A stretch of DNA of 64,000 nucleotides from Hordeum vulgare subsp. vulgare. Lineage: Eukaryota > Streptophyta > Magnoliopsida > Poales > Poaceae. The stretch is taken from the NCBI RefSeq assembly GCF_904849725.1, contig NC_058518.1, forward strand, positions 412,245,081 to 412,309,080, in the 5' to 3' direction. Below the pieces are notes generated by a model. That model saw only the letters and a program-made list of their open reading frames with translations, searched no databases and was not told where the DNA came from. Position numbers and translations under genes: made by a program. Below are positions 1 through 12,500 of this stretch, one piece after another (position 1 is the stretch's first letter; the number at the start of each line of letters is the position of its first letter).

Positions 1-387
1 GGGGATTTCTTTGGTCAGATCTATGTCACTCGCATAGCAAATTTTCTTGGAGTACCCATCCGCGAAGGAGATCCCCCGCTCCATACAGCTTTCCTTGATA
101 GCGCCGCTATGACACGCTATCAGTTCCTTGAGAGGGATAATGAATCCCTCCTATACCTGTTAATATTTAACCGACAACGTGTTTTCCATATTACCCTTCC
201 TGCTCCTGGCTTCTTTGACTTTCAGGTAAAACGGAGATATTACCTAACTAGAGGAGAGGCAGAGGAGTATGGGAGGAAGGCAAAGGTTGCTTGCCTCTGT
301 GAGGCAGCTATTCAGGCAGTGGCTGTCGCGCTCCCGTACAACCCCCATTATGATTTTGGATATCACCCGGACCAGCCATGGGAGTAG
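1..387 (+). pseudogene. C-terminal fragment of an Athila-group retrotransposon ORF (ATHILA ORF-1-like)
   Basis: The frame is open from the first base of the window to a TAG at 385-387, giving about 128 codons; the first internal Met is at 109. The N-terminal part is outside the window, so the true length is unknown. The visible protein has a hydrophobic patch around FFGQIYVTRIANFLGV, a basic/aromatic middle (VKRRYY) and a short alanine-rich acidic tail ending in HPDQPWE. I recognise it as the kind of protein found in Athila-group Ty3/gypsy elements of Triticeae, possibly the ATHILA ORF-1 domain family; that family call is tentative. No catalytic motif is visible. The stop is followed at once by a hairpin and a polypurine motif, which supports its being the last ORF of the element. 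No function beyond element biology is inferred. Confidence 0.55.
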
Positions 388-1113
388 ACCAACTTAGGCC
401 AAAAGCCTAAGCTTGGGGGAGTACCTGTTTCTCACCGACTTTATGTTCATGCTCACACTTTCACTTTGTTAGTCGGTGTTCACACTTTGCCATTGTATCA
501 TCCATGCTAGTTTATTTATTTTTCTCGCTTTCTTCTCATGTGTTTGTCTAGTTTGAGAAAACCCAAAAAGATTTCTCGTTCTTCTTTTTCTTGCTCGGAG
601 CTTTCCCGTGTAAATAGTTTTTTTTCTTTGGGTCAAGGTAGAAGACCATGGTTACAATGTTTAGTGGCTTTTGCATGCATATCTATTTATCTATCAAAGA
701 GCCATATTACTTTTTCTTCTCCTTTGTGTTTGCTTGCAGATTCCAGCTTAGTCCAATGCACGAGCACTCTTATTATTGTTCACATCATTCGGTCATGCAA
801 GTGAAAGGCAATAATGACGATAGATGATGAAGTGACTGAGCCTGGAAAAGCTAGTATGAACTCGATCTATTTTGTTTTTGTAAATATCACTAGCTCATCT
901 TTCCGGATTCAGCTTTGTTGCGAGAGAAACATGTTTGCAATGACAACTTAGAGATCATAGTTTCTGATGCCATGCTTAATTAGCTAGGAGCTTATAATGG
1001 TTTGTCTTGGATGCCAACATGAATTTTGAGATGCTTATGATGTAATGGTATCCTCCTTTGAATGATTCAAGTGGCTTGACTTGGCCCATGTTTACGCATG
1101 TAGTGGAAACAAA
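388..1113 (+). other. Non-coding 3' region of the same Athila-group element
   Basis: No coding potential is visible. The stretch is AT-rich with T-runs typical of the long 3' untranslated region between the last ORF and the 3' LTR in this element group. It is cut off at 1113, where a Copia LTR begins. The element's own LTR is not reached, so the boundary here is a junction rather than an element end. Confidence 0.55.
393..421 (+). promoter_or_regulatory. Hairpin plus internal polypurine-tract-like motif after the ORF stop
   Basis: CTTAGGC (393-399) and GCCTAAG (405-411) form a perfect 7-bp stem with a 5-nt loop, and the stem runs straight into AAGCTTGGGGGAG (409-421). That is the same purine run that lies next to an LTR start of the related family at 40304-40317 (read on the minus strand). 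It could be an internal or central polypurine tract, an RNA signal, or a leftover duplication. Its function is inference. Confidence 0.45.
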
Positions 1114-1730
1114 TGTTGGAATTATGCCCTAGAGAATATAGTTATTATTATAATTCCTGTATCAAGATAATCGTTTATTATCCATGCTATAATTGTATTG
1201 AATGAAGACTCATTTACATGTGTGGATACATAGACAAAACACTGTCCCTAGCAAGCCTCTAGTTGGCTAGCCAGTTGATCAAAGATAGTCAGTGTCTTCT
1301 GATTATGAACAAGGTGTTGTTGCTTGATAACTGGATCACGTCATTAGGAGAATCACGTGATGGACTAGACCCAAACTAATAGACGTAGCATGTTGATCGT
1401 GTCATTTTGTTCCTACTGTTTTCTGCGTGTCAAGTATTAGTTCCTATGACCATGAGATCATATAACTCACTGACACCGGAGGAATACTTTGTGTGTATCA
1501 AACGTCGCAACGTAACTGGGTGACTATAAAGATGCTCTACAGGTATCTCCGAAGGTGTTAGTTGAGTTAGTATGTATCAAGACTGGGATTTGTCACTCCG
1601 TGTGACGGAGAGGTATCTCCGGGCCCACTCGGTAATACAACATCACACACAAGCCTTGCAAGCAATGTGACTTAGTGTAAGTTGCGGGATCTTGTATTAC
1701 GGAACGAGTAAAGAGACTTGCCGGTAAACG
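1114..1730 (+). repeat. 5' LTR fragment of Copia copy A, 3' two thirds deleted
   Basis: This matches the first 0.6 kb of the complete LTR at 6479 and then jumps at 1730/1731 into leader sequence equivalent to 8398. The missing interval equals 7105-8397 of the intact copy, about 1.29 kb. It removes the TATA region, R, U5, the primer site and the first ~110 bp of leader. Both sides share CG at the break, consistent with illegitimate recombination. Copy A therefore has no promoter or primer site of its own. Confidence 0.85.
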
Positions 1731-2444
1731 GTATTGTTGGATTGAAGCGGCTTGGACCGACATTACTCGTACGCTTACGAGAGACTGGTTTCATCGCTAC
1801 GAGTAACCCCGTTGCTCAAAGATGACTGGCAAGTGTCAGTTTCTCCAACTTTAGTTGAATCGGATTTGACCGAGGAGGTCCTTGGATGAGGTTAAATAGC
1901 AACTCATATATCTCCGTTGTGGTGTTTGCGTAAGTAAGGTGCGATCCTACTAGATACCCATGGTCACCACGTAAAACATGCAACAACAAAATTAGAGGAC
2001 GTCTAACTTGTTTTTGCAGGGTATGCTTGTGATGTGATATGGCCAACGATGTGATGTGATATATTGGATGTATGAGATGATCATGTTGTAATAGATAATA
2101 TCGACTTGCACGTCGATGGTACGGCAACCGGCAGGAGCCATAGGGTTGTCTTTATACTAACGTTTGTGCTTGCAGATGCGTTTACTATTTTGCTAGGATG
2201 TAGCTTTAGTAGTAATAGCATGAGTAGCACGACAACCCCGATGGAGACACGTTGATGGAGATCATGATGATCAGACTCACGTGATGATCGGACTTGAGCT
2301 AGTGTAAGTGGATCATGAACCACTCAAATGACTAGAGAGATGTACTTTTTGAGTGGGAGTTTTAGCGAATAATTTGATTAAGTTGAACTCTAATTATCTT
2401 GAACATAGTCTAAGTCCACTTTGAATATATTTGTGTTGTAGATC
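1731..2444 (+). other. Truncated untranslated leader of Copia copy A
   Basis: Non-coding leader between the LTR break and the gag start. Relative to copy B it carries a second deletion of about 440 bp near 2270, joining the GAGATCATG stretch to the ACTCACGTGATGATCGG stretch. No ORF of note. Confidence 0.75.
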
Positions 2445-5400
2445 ATGGCTCACGCGACAGTCACCCTGAATTTTAATACGTTCCTAGAGAAAGCTAAGTT
2501 GAAAGATGATGGAAGCAACTTTGTAGACTGGTCTCGTAATCTTAAGCTAATCTTACAAGCTGGAAAGAAGGATTATGTCCTTAATGCTGCGCTAGGAGAT
2601 GAACCACCCGCTACGGCTGATCAGGATGTTTAGAACGCTTGGTTGGCACGTAAGGAGGACTACTCAGTAGTTCAATGTGCAGTCTTGTATGGCGTAGAAC
2701 CGGGACATCAACATCGCTTTGAGCGTCATGGAGCATTTGAGATGTTCCAGGAGTTGAAGTTTATCTTTCAGAAGAAACGCCCGGATCAAGAGGTATGAGA
2801 CCTCCGATAAATTCTATGCTTGCAAGATGGAGGAAAACTCGTCTGTCAGTGAACATGTGCTCAAAATGTCTGGGTACTCAAACCGTCTAGCTGAGCTGGG
2901 GATTGAACTCCCGCAAGAGGCTATCACTGACAGAATCCTTCAATCACCGCCGCCAAGCTATAAAGGCTTTGTGTTGAACTACAACATGCAAGGGATGAAC
3001 AAGTCTCCCGACGATTTGTTTGCGATGCTGAAAGTCGCAGAGTCTGAACTCCGTAAAGAACATCAAGTGTTGATGGTGAATAAGACCACTAGTTTCAAGA
3101 GAAACGACAAAGTCAAGAAGGGTAATTCAAAGAAGAGCGGCAAGCATGTTTCCAATCCGACGAAGAAACCCAAAGCTGGACCTAAGCCTGAAACAGAGTG
3201 TTACTATTGCAAGGGTATGGGTCACTGGAAGCGCAATTGCCCCAAGTATCTGGCAGATAAGAAGGCGGCCAAAGAAAAATCAGGTATATATTATATACAA
3301 GTTATTGATGTGTACTTAATCGGCTCTCGTAGTAGTGCCTGGGTATTCGATGCCGGTTCTGTTGCTCATATTTGCAACTCGAAACAGGAACTGCGGAATA
3401 GACGAAGGCTGGCGAAAGATGAAGTGACGATGCGCGTAGGAAAATGGTTCCAAGGTTGATGCAATCGCCGTCGGCATAGTTTCACTTCAGTTACCATCAG
3501 GATTAGTTATGAACTTAAATCATTGTTATTTAGTGCCTGCGTTGAGCATGAACATTATATCTGGATCTTGTTTATTGCGAGACAGTTACTCTTTTAAGTC
3601 AGAGAATAATGGTTGTTCTATTTCTATGAGTAACATCTTTTATGGTCATGCACCCAATGTGAGAGGATTGTTCATATTGAATCTTGATAGCGATACACAC
3701 ATACATAACATTGAGACCAAAAGAGTTAGAGTTAACAATGATAGCGCCATATTTTTGTGGCACTGCCGCTTAGGTCATATTGGTGTAAAGCGCATGAAGA
3801 AACTTCATGCTGATGGACTTTTGGAGTCACTTGACTGTCATTCACTTGACACATGCGAACCATGCCTCATGGGCAAGATGACTAAGACTCCGTTCTCCGG
3901 AACAATGGAGCGTGCAAGTGACTTGTTGGAAATCATACATACCGATGTGTGTGGTCCGATGAGCGTGGAGGCACGCGGCGGATATCGTTATTTTCTCACC
4001 TTCACTTACGATTTGAGTAGATATGGTTATGTCTACTTGATGAAGCACAAGTGTGAAACATTTGAAAAGTTCAAGCAATTTCAGAGTGAAGTTGAAAATC
4101 ATCGTAACAAGAAGATCAAGTTCCTACGGTCTGATCGTGGGGGTGAATATCTGAGTTTCGAGTTTGGTGTTCACTTAAGACAATGTGGAATTGTTTCACA
4201 GTTGACACCGCCTGGAACACCACAGCGTAATGGTGTGTCCGAACGTCGTAATCGTACTTTATTGGAGATGGTGCGATCTATGATGTCTCTTACCGATTTG
4301 TCGTTATCGTTTTGGGGTTATGCATTAGAAACAGCTGCATTCACTTTAAATAGGGCACCATAAAAATCCGTTGAGACGACACCATACGAACTGTGGTATG
4401 GCAAAAGGCCAAAGTTGTCCTTTCTTAAAGTTTGGGGATGTGATGCTTATGTCAAAAAGCTTCAGCCTGAAAAGCTGGAACCCAAAGCGGAAAAGTGCGT
4501 CTTCATAGGTTACCCAAAAGAGACAGTTGGGTACACCTTCTATCTCAAATCCGAGGGCAAAGTGTTTGTTGCTAAAAACAGAGCTTTTCTCGAGAAGGAG
4601 TTTCTCTCGAGAGAATTGAGTGGGAGGAAGACAGAACTTGATGAGGTTGTCGAACCTTTCATCCCTCTGGATGGTGGCGCAGGGCAAGGGGAAACCTCTG
4701 TCGTTGCGACGCCGATTGAGGAGGAAGTTAATGATGATGATCATGAAACTCCGGTTCAAGTTTCTGTTGAACCACGCAGGTCGACGAGACCACGTGCTGC
4801 TCCAGAGTGGTACGGTAATCCCGTCTTATCAATCATATTGTTGGACAACAATGAACCTGCAAATTATGAAGAAGCAATGGTGGGCCCAGATTCGAACAAA
4901 TGGCTAGAAGCCATGAAGTCCGAGATAGGATCCATGTATGAGAACAAAGTGTGGACTTTGGAGGTACTGCCTGAGGGCCACAAGGCTATTCAGAACAAAT
5001 GGATCTTTAAGAGGAAGACGGACGCTAACGGCAATGTGACCGTTTATAAAGCTCGACTTGTGGCAAAGGGTTTTTCACAAGTTCAAGGAGTTGACTAGGA
5101 TGAGACATTCTCACCCGTAGCGATGCTTAAGTATGTCAGAATCATGTTAGCAATAGCTGCATTTTTCGATTATGAAATCTGGCAGATGGATGTCGAAACG
5201 ACGTTCCTTAACGGTTTCCTTAAGGAAGAATTGTATATGATGCAACCCGAAGGTTTTGTCGATCCTAAGAATGCTAACAAGGTGTGCAAGCTCCAGTGAT
5301 CCATTTATGGACTGGTGCAAGCATCTCGGAGTTGGAACAAACCCTTTGATGAGGTGATCAAAGCATTTGTGTTTATAGAAGTGGTTGGAGAATCTTGTAT

Positions 5401-6426
5401 TTACAAGAAAGTGAGTGGGAGCTTTGTGGCGTTTCTAATATTTTATGTGGATGACATATTGCTGATTGGAAACAACGTAGAGTTTTTGGAGAGCATAAAG
5501 GATTACTTGAATAAAAGTTTCTCTATGAAGGACCTAGGAGAAGCTTCTTACGTTCTAGGCATTAAGATCTATAGGGATAGATCAAAACGCGTGATAGGAC
5601 TTTCACAAAGCACATACCTTGATAAAGTTTTGAAGAGGTTCAAAATGGAACAGTCCAAGAAAGGGTTCTTGCCAGTTTTACAAGGTACGAGATTGAGTAA
5701 GACTCAGTGCCCAGCAACTGATGAACATAGAGAGCATATGCGTTCCGTCCCCTATGCTTCAGCCATAGGTTCTATCATGTATGCAATGCTGTGCACTAGA
5801 CCGGACGTTAGCCTAGCCATAAGTATGGCAGGTAGGTTCCAGAGTAATCCAGGAGTGGATCATTGGACAGCGGTCAAGAATATCATGAAGTACCTGAAAA
5901 GGACTAAGGAGATGTTTCTCGTGTATGGAGGTGACGAAGAGCTCGCCGTAAAAGGTTACGTCGATGCAAGCTTTGACACAGATCCGGACGACTCTAAGTC
6001 GCTAACCGGATACGTATTTATTCTTAATGGGGGTGCGGTAAGCTGGTGCAGTTCTAAGCAAAGCGTCGTAGCAGATTCTACATGTGAAGCGGAGTACATG
6101 GCTGCCTCGGAGGCGGCTAAGGAGGGTGTCTGGATGAAGCAGTTCATGACGGATCTTGGAGTGGTGCCATGCGCACTGAATCCAATAACCTTGTTCTGTG
6201 ACAACACGGGTGCCATTGCCTAAGCAAAGGAACCACGTTTTCACAAGAAGTCCAGACACATCACACGACGCATTAACCTCATCCGCGACTACGTCGAAGG
6301 AGAGACGTAAATATATGCAAAGTGCACACGGATCTGAATGTAGCAGAACCGCTGACTAAACCTCTTCCACGGCCAAAGCATGATCAACACCAGAACTGTA
6401 TGGGTGTTAGATTTATTACAATGTAA
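2445..6426 (+). pseudogene. Copia gag-pol, copy A (broken)
   Basis: Reads from ATG 2445 to TAA 6424. The order is gag with a CCHC zinc knuckle (CYYCKGMGHWKRNC, about 3202-3242), a protease stretch, integrase (HHCC near 3760-3865, then the D,D35E core), RT around 5000-5520 with YVDD at about 5445, and RNase H with a C-terminus ending FITM. Damage: in-frame stops at 2631, 4361, 5096, 5297 and 6221, frameshifts near 2780, 3440 and 6303. The protease DTG reads DAG. The TGA at 5297 replaces a CGA arginine codon, the pattern expected from decay of a methylated CpG. The same positions are open in copy B, so most lesions arose independently. A working protein would be a single gag-pol polyprotein; nothing here could make it. 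Confidence 0.9.
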
Positions 6427-6478
6427 TTCGCATGATGATGTGAGGGCTAGATTATTGACTCTAGTGCTAGTGGGAGAC

Positions 6479-8284
6479 TGTTGGAATTATGCCCTAAAGG
6501 CAATAATAAATATAGTTATTATTATAATTCCTGTATCAAGATAATCGTTTATTATCCATGCTATAATTGTATTGAATGAAGACTCATTTACATATGTCGA
6601 TACATAGACAAAACACTGTCCCTAGCAAGCCTCTAGTTGGCTAGCCAGTTGATCAAAGATAGTCAGTGTCTTCAGATTATGAACAAGGTGTTGTTGCTTG
6701 ATAACTGGATCACATCATTAGGAGAATCACGTGATGGACTAGACCCAAACTAATAGACGTAGCATGTTGATCGTGTCATTTTGTTTCTACTGTTTTCTGC
6801 GTGTCAAGTATTTGTTCCTATGACCATGAGATCATATAACTCACTGACACCGGAGGAATACTTTGTGTGTATCAAACGTCACAACGTAACTGGGTGACTA
6901 TAAAGATGCTCTACGGGTATCTCCAAAGGTGTTAGTTGAGTTAGTATGGATCAAGACTGGGATTTGTCACTCCGTGTGACGGAGAGGAATCTCGGGGCCC
7001 ACTCGGTAATACAACATCACACACAAGCCTTGCAAGCAATGTGACTTAGTGTAAGTTGCGGGATCTTGTATTACGAAACGAGTAAAGAGACTTGCCGGTA
7101 AACGAGATTGAAATAGGTATGCGGATACTGACGATCGAATCTCGGGCAAGTAACATACCGAAGGACAAAGGGAATGACATACGGGATTATATGAATCCTT
7201 GACACTGAGGTTCAAACGATAAGATCTTCGTAGAATATGTAGGATCCAATATGGGCATCCATGTGCCGCTATTGGATATTGACCAAGGAGTCTCTCGGGT
7301 CATGTCTACATAGTTCTCGAACCCGCAGGGTCTGCACACTTAAGGTTCAACGTTGTTTTATGCGTATTTGAGTTATATGGTTGGTTACCGAATGTTGTTC
7401 GGAGTCCCGGATGATATCATGGACGTCACGAGGGTTTCCGGAATGGTCCGGAAACGAAGATTGATATGTAGGATGACCTCATTTGATTACCGTAAGGTTT
7501 TCGGAGTTACCGGGAATGACGAATGGGTTCCGGGAGTTCACCGGGGGCAACCCACCCCGAGGAAGCCCATGGGCCTTGAGGGTGGCGCACCAGCCCTTAG
7601 TGGGCTGGTGGGACAGCCCAAAAGGGGCCTATGCGCATTGGAAGAAAAATCAAAGAGAAAGAAAAAAAGGAGGAGGTGGGAAGGGAAGGAAGGACTCCCA
7701 CCCACCAAACCTAGTCCAACTCGGTTTGGAGGGGGGGAGACCTTCCCCCCTTTGCTCGGCCGACCCCCGTGGGGCTCCTTGAGCCCCAAGGCAAGGCCCC
7801 CCTCTCCCACCTATATATACGGAGGTTTTAGGGCTGATTTGAGACGACTTTTCCACGGCTGCCCGACCACATACCTCCACGGTTTTTCCTCCAGATCGCG
7901 TTTCTGCGGAGCTGAGGCGGAGCCCTGCTGAGACGAGATCATCACCATCCTCCGGAGCGCCGTCACGCTGCCGGAGAACTCTTCTACCTCTCCGTCTCTC
8001 TTGCTGGATCAAGAAGGCCGAGATCATCGTCGAGCTGTACGTGGGCTGAACGCGGAGGTGCCGTCCGTTCGATACTAGATCGTGGGACTGATCGCGGGAT
8101 TGTTCGCAGGGCGGATCGAGGGACGCGAGGACGTTCCACTACATCAACCGCGTTCACTAACGCTTCTGCTGTACGGTCTACAAGGGTACGTAGATTACTC
8201 ATCCCCTCTCGTAGATGGACATCACCATGATAGGTCTTCGTGCGCGTAGGAAAATTTTTGTTTCCCATGCGACGTTCCCCAACA
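6479..8284 (+). repeat. Complete middle LTR shared by Copia copies A and B
   Basis: 1,806 bp, TG...CA ends. It is preceded by a polypurine tract (AGTGGGAGAC, 6469-6478) and followed by a primer-site-like sequence, so it serves as 3' LTR of copy A and 5' LTR of copy B at once. Over the first 130 bp it differs from the 13563 LTR at about five positions, so the array is not young. Confidence 0.9.
7812..7819 (+). promoter_or_regulatory. Copia LTR TATA box (middle LTR)
   Basis: TATATATA inside CACCTATATATACGGAGG, about 1.33 kb into the LTR. It is conserved in the LTR at 13563 (14895-14903) and the split LTR (63618-63625). Transcription would begin roughly 30 bp downstream, so R-U5 would be about 440 bp. 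Confidence 0.6.
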
Positions 8285-9539
8285 GTGGCATCATGAGCTA
8301 GCTTCATGCGTAGATGTCTTATCGAGTAGAACACAAAAGTTTTTGTGGGCGGTGATGTGCGTTTTGCTGCCCTCCTTAGTCTTTTCTTGATTCCGCGGTA
8401 TTGTTGGATTGAAGCGGCTTGGACCGACATTACTCGTACGCTTACGAGAGACTGGTTTCATCGCTACGAGTAACCCCGTTGCTCAAAGATGACTGGCAAG
8501 TGTCGGTTTCTCCAACTTTAGTTGAATCGGATTTGACCGAGGAGGTCCTTGGATGAGGTTAAATAGCAACTCATATATCTCCGTTGTGGTGTTTGCGTAA
8601 GTAAGATGCGATCCTACTAGATACCCGTGATCACCACGTAAAACATGCAACAACAAAATTAGAGGACGTCTAACTTGTTTTTGCAGGGTATGCTTGTGAT
8701 GTGATATGGCCAACGATGTGATGTGATATATTGGATGTATGAGATGATCATGTTGTAATAGATAATATCGACTTGCACGTCGATGGTACGGCAACCGACA
8801 GGAGCCATAGGGTTGTCTTTATACTAACGTTTGTGCTTGCAGATGCGTTTACTATTTTGCTAGGATGTAGCTTTAGTAGTAATAGCATGAGTAGCACGAC
8901 AACCCCGATGGAAACACATTGATGGAGATCATGGTGTGGCGCCGGTGATAAGAAGATCGTGCCGGTGCTTTGGTGATGGAGATCAAGAAGCACGTGATGA
9001 TGGCCATATCATGTCACTTATGAATTGCATGTGATGTTAATCCTTTTATGCACCTTATTTTTCTTAGAACGACGGTAGCATTATGAGGTGATCTCTCACT
9101 AAAATTTCAAGCCGAAATTGTGCTCTCCCCGACTGTGCACCATTGCTACAGTTCGTCGTTTCGAGACACCACGTGATGATCGGGTGTGATAGACTCAACA
9201 TTCACATACAACGGGTGCAAAACAGTTGCGCACGCGGAACACTCGGGTTAAGCTTTACGAGCCTAGCATGTGCAGACATGGCCTCGGAACACATTACACC
9301 GAAAGGTCGATCATGAATCATATAGATGATATGATTAGCATAGGGATGCTTACCACTGAAACTATACTCAACTCACGTGATGATCGGACTTGAGCTATTG
9401 TAAATGGATCATGAACCACTCAAATGACTAGAGAGATGTACTTTTTGAGTGGGAGTTTAGCAAATAATTTGATTAAGTTAAACTCTAATTATCTTGAACA
9501 TAGTCTAAGTCCACTTTGAATATATTTGTGTTGTAGATC
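8285..9539 (+). other. Leader of Copia copy B with degenerate primer-binding site
   Basis: Directly after the LTR, TGGCATCATGAGC (8286-8298) resembles the initiator-Met tRNA primer site TGGTATCAGAGC with changes, so priming would be impaired. The following 1.2 kb is non-coding leader up to the gag ATG at 9540. It is the fuller version of the leader that copy A has lost in two deletions. Confidence 0.7.
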
Positions 9540-12500
9540 ATGGCTCATGCGACAGTCACCTTGAATTTTAATACGTTCCTAGAGAAAGCTAAGTTGAATG
9601 ATGATGGAAGCAACATGGTAGACTGGGCTCGTAATCTTAAGCTAATCTTACAAGCTGGGAAGAAGGATTATGTCCTTAATGCTGCGCTAGGAGATGAACC
9701 ACCCGCAACGACTGATCAGGATGTTAAGAACGCTTGGTTAGCACGTAAGGAGGACTACTCAGTAGTTCAATGTGCAGTCTTGTATGGCTTAGAACCGGGA
9801 CTTAAACTTCGCTTTGAGCGTCATGGAGCATTTGAGATGTTCTAGGAGTTGAAGTTTATCTTTCAGAAGAACGCCTTGATCGAGAGGTATGAGACCTCCG
9901 ATAAATTCTATGCTTGCAAGATGGAGGAGAACTCGTCTGTCAGTGAACATGTGCTCAAAATGTCTGGGTAATCAACCCGTCTAGCTGAGCTAGGGATTGA
10001 ACTCCCGCAAGAGGCTATCACTGACAGAATCCTTCAATCACTGCCGCCAAGCCATAAAGGCTTTGTGTTGAACTACAACATGCAAGGGATGAACAAGTCT
10101 CCTGGCGAGTTGTTTGCGATGCTGAAAGTCGCAGAGTCTGAACTCCGTAAAGAGCATCAAGTGTTGATGGTGAATAAGACCACTAGTTTCAAGAGAAACG
10201 GCAAAGGCAAGAAGGGTAATTCAAAGAAGAGCGGCAAGCCTGTTGCCAATCCGACGAAGAAACCCAAAGCTGGACCTAATCCTGAAGCGGAGTGTTACTA
10301 TTGCAAGGGTATGGGTCACTGGAAGCACAATTGCCCCAAGTATCTGGCAGATAAGAAGGCGGCCAAAGAAAAATCAGGTATATTTGATATATAAGTTATT
10401 GATGTGTATTTAACCGGCTCTCGTAGTAGTGCCTGGGTATTCGATACCGGTTCTGTTGCTCATATTTGCAACTCGAAACAGGAACTGCGGAATAGACGAA
10501 GGCTGGCGAAAGATGAAGTGACGATGCGCGTAGGAAATGGTTCCAAGGATGCAATCGCCGTCGGCACAGTTTCACTTCAGTTACCATCAGGATTAGTTAT
10601 GAACTTAAATCATTGTTATTTAGTGCCTGCGTTGAGCATGAACATTATATCTGGATCTTGTTTATTGCGAGACGGTTACTCTTTTAAGTCAGAGAATAAT
10701 GGTTGTTCTATTTCTATGAGTAACATCTTTTATGGTCATGCACCCAATGTGAGACGATTGTTCATATTGAATCTTGATAGCGATACACACATACATAACA
10801 TTGAGACCAAAAGAGTTAGAGCTAACAATGATAACACCATATTTTTGTGGCACTGCCGCTTAGGTCATATTGGTGTAAAGCGCATGAAGAAACTCCATGC
10901 TGATGGACTTTTGGAGTCACTTGACATAGATTCACTTGACACATGCGAACCATGTCTCATTGGCAAGATGACTAAGACTCCGTTCTCCGGAACAATGGAG
11001 CGTGCAACTGACTTGTTGGAAATCATACATACCGATGTGTGTGGTCCGATGAGCGTGGAGGCACGCGGCGGATATCGTTATTTTCTCACCTTCACTGACG
11101 ATTTGAGTAGATATGGTTATGTCTACTTGATGAAGCACAAGCCTGAAACATTTGAAAAATTCAAGCAATTTCAGAGTGAAGTTGAAAATCATCGTAACAA
11201 GAAGATCAAGTTCCTACGATCTGATCGTGGGGGTGAATATCTGAGTTTCGAGTTTGGTGCTCACTTAAGACAATGTGGAATTGTTTCACAGTTAACACCG
11301 CCTGGAACACCACAGCGTAATGGTGTGTCCGAACGTCGTAATCGTACTTTATTAGAGATGGTGCGATCTATGATGTCTCTTACCGATTTGCCGTTATCGT
11401 TTTGGGGTTATGCATTAGAAACAGCTGCATTCACTTTAAATAGGGCACCATCAAAATCCATTGAGACGACACCATATGAACTATGGTATGGCAAAACGCC
11501 AAAGTTGTCGTTTCTTAAAGTTTGGGGATGTGATGCTTATGTCAAAAAGCTTCAGCCTGAAAAGCTGGAACCCAAAGCGGAAACGTGCATCTTGATAGGT
11601 TACCCAAAAGAGACAGTTGGGTACACCTTCTATCTCAAATCCGAGGGCAAAGTGTTTGTTGCTAAAAACAAAGCTTTTCTCGAGAAGGAGTTTCTCTCGA
11701 GAGAATTGAGTGGGAGGAAGATAGAACTTGACGAGGTTGTCGAACCTCTCATCCCTCTGAATGGTGGCGCAGGGCAAGGGGAAACCTCTGTCGTTGTGAC
11801 GCCGGTTGAGGAGGAAGTTAATGATGATGATCATGAAACTCCGGTTCAAGTTTCTGTCGAACCACGCAGGTCGACGAGACCACGTGCTGCTCCAGAGTGG
11901 TACGGTAATCAGGTCTTATCAATCATGTTGTTGGACAACAATGAACATGCAAATTATGAAGAAGCAATGGTGGGCCCAAATTCCAACAAATGGCTAGAAG
12001 CCATGAAGTCTGAGATAGGATCCATGTATGAGAACAAAGTGTGGACTTTGGAGGTACTGCCTGAAGGCCGAAAGGCTATTCAGAACAAATGGATCTTTAA
12101 GAGGAAGACGGACGCTGACGGCAATGTGACCGTTTATAAAGCGGGACTTGTGGCAAAGGGTTTTTCACAAGTTCAAGGAGTTGACTACGATGAGACATTC
12201 TCACCCGTAGCGATGCTTAAGTCTGTCAGGATCATGTTAGCAATAGCTGCATTTTTCGATTATGAAATCTGGCAGATGGATGTCAAAACAGTGTTCCTTA
12301 ACGGTTTCCTTAAGGAAGAATTGTATATGATGCAACCCGAAGGTTTTGTCGATCTTAAGAATGCTAACAAGGTGTGCAAGCTCCAGCGATCCATTTATGG
12401 ACTGGTGCAAGCATCTCGGAGTTGGAACAAACGCTTTGATGAAGTGATCAAAGCATTTGGGTTTATACAAGTGGTTGGAGAATCTTGTATTTACAAGAAA

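Noticed and set aside
7353..7931. 192-codon ORF in the Copia LTR with overlapping frames on both strands
   Set aside because: Spans the LTR TATA region, differs in frame at the equivalent place of the next LTR, and has no motif. Chance ORF in GC-rich LTR DNA.
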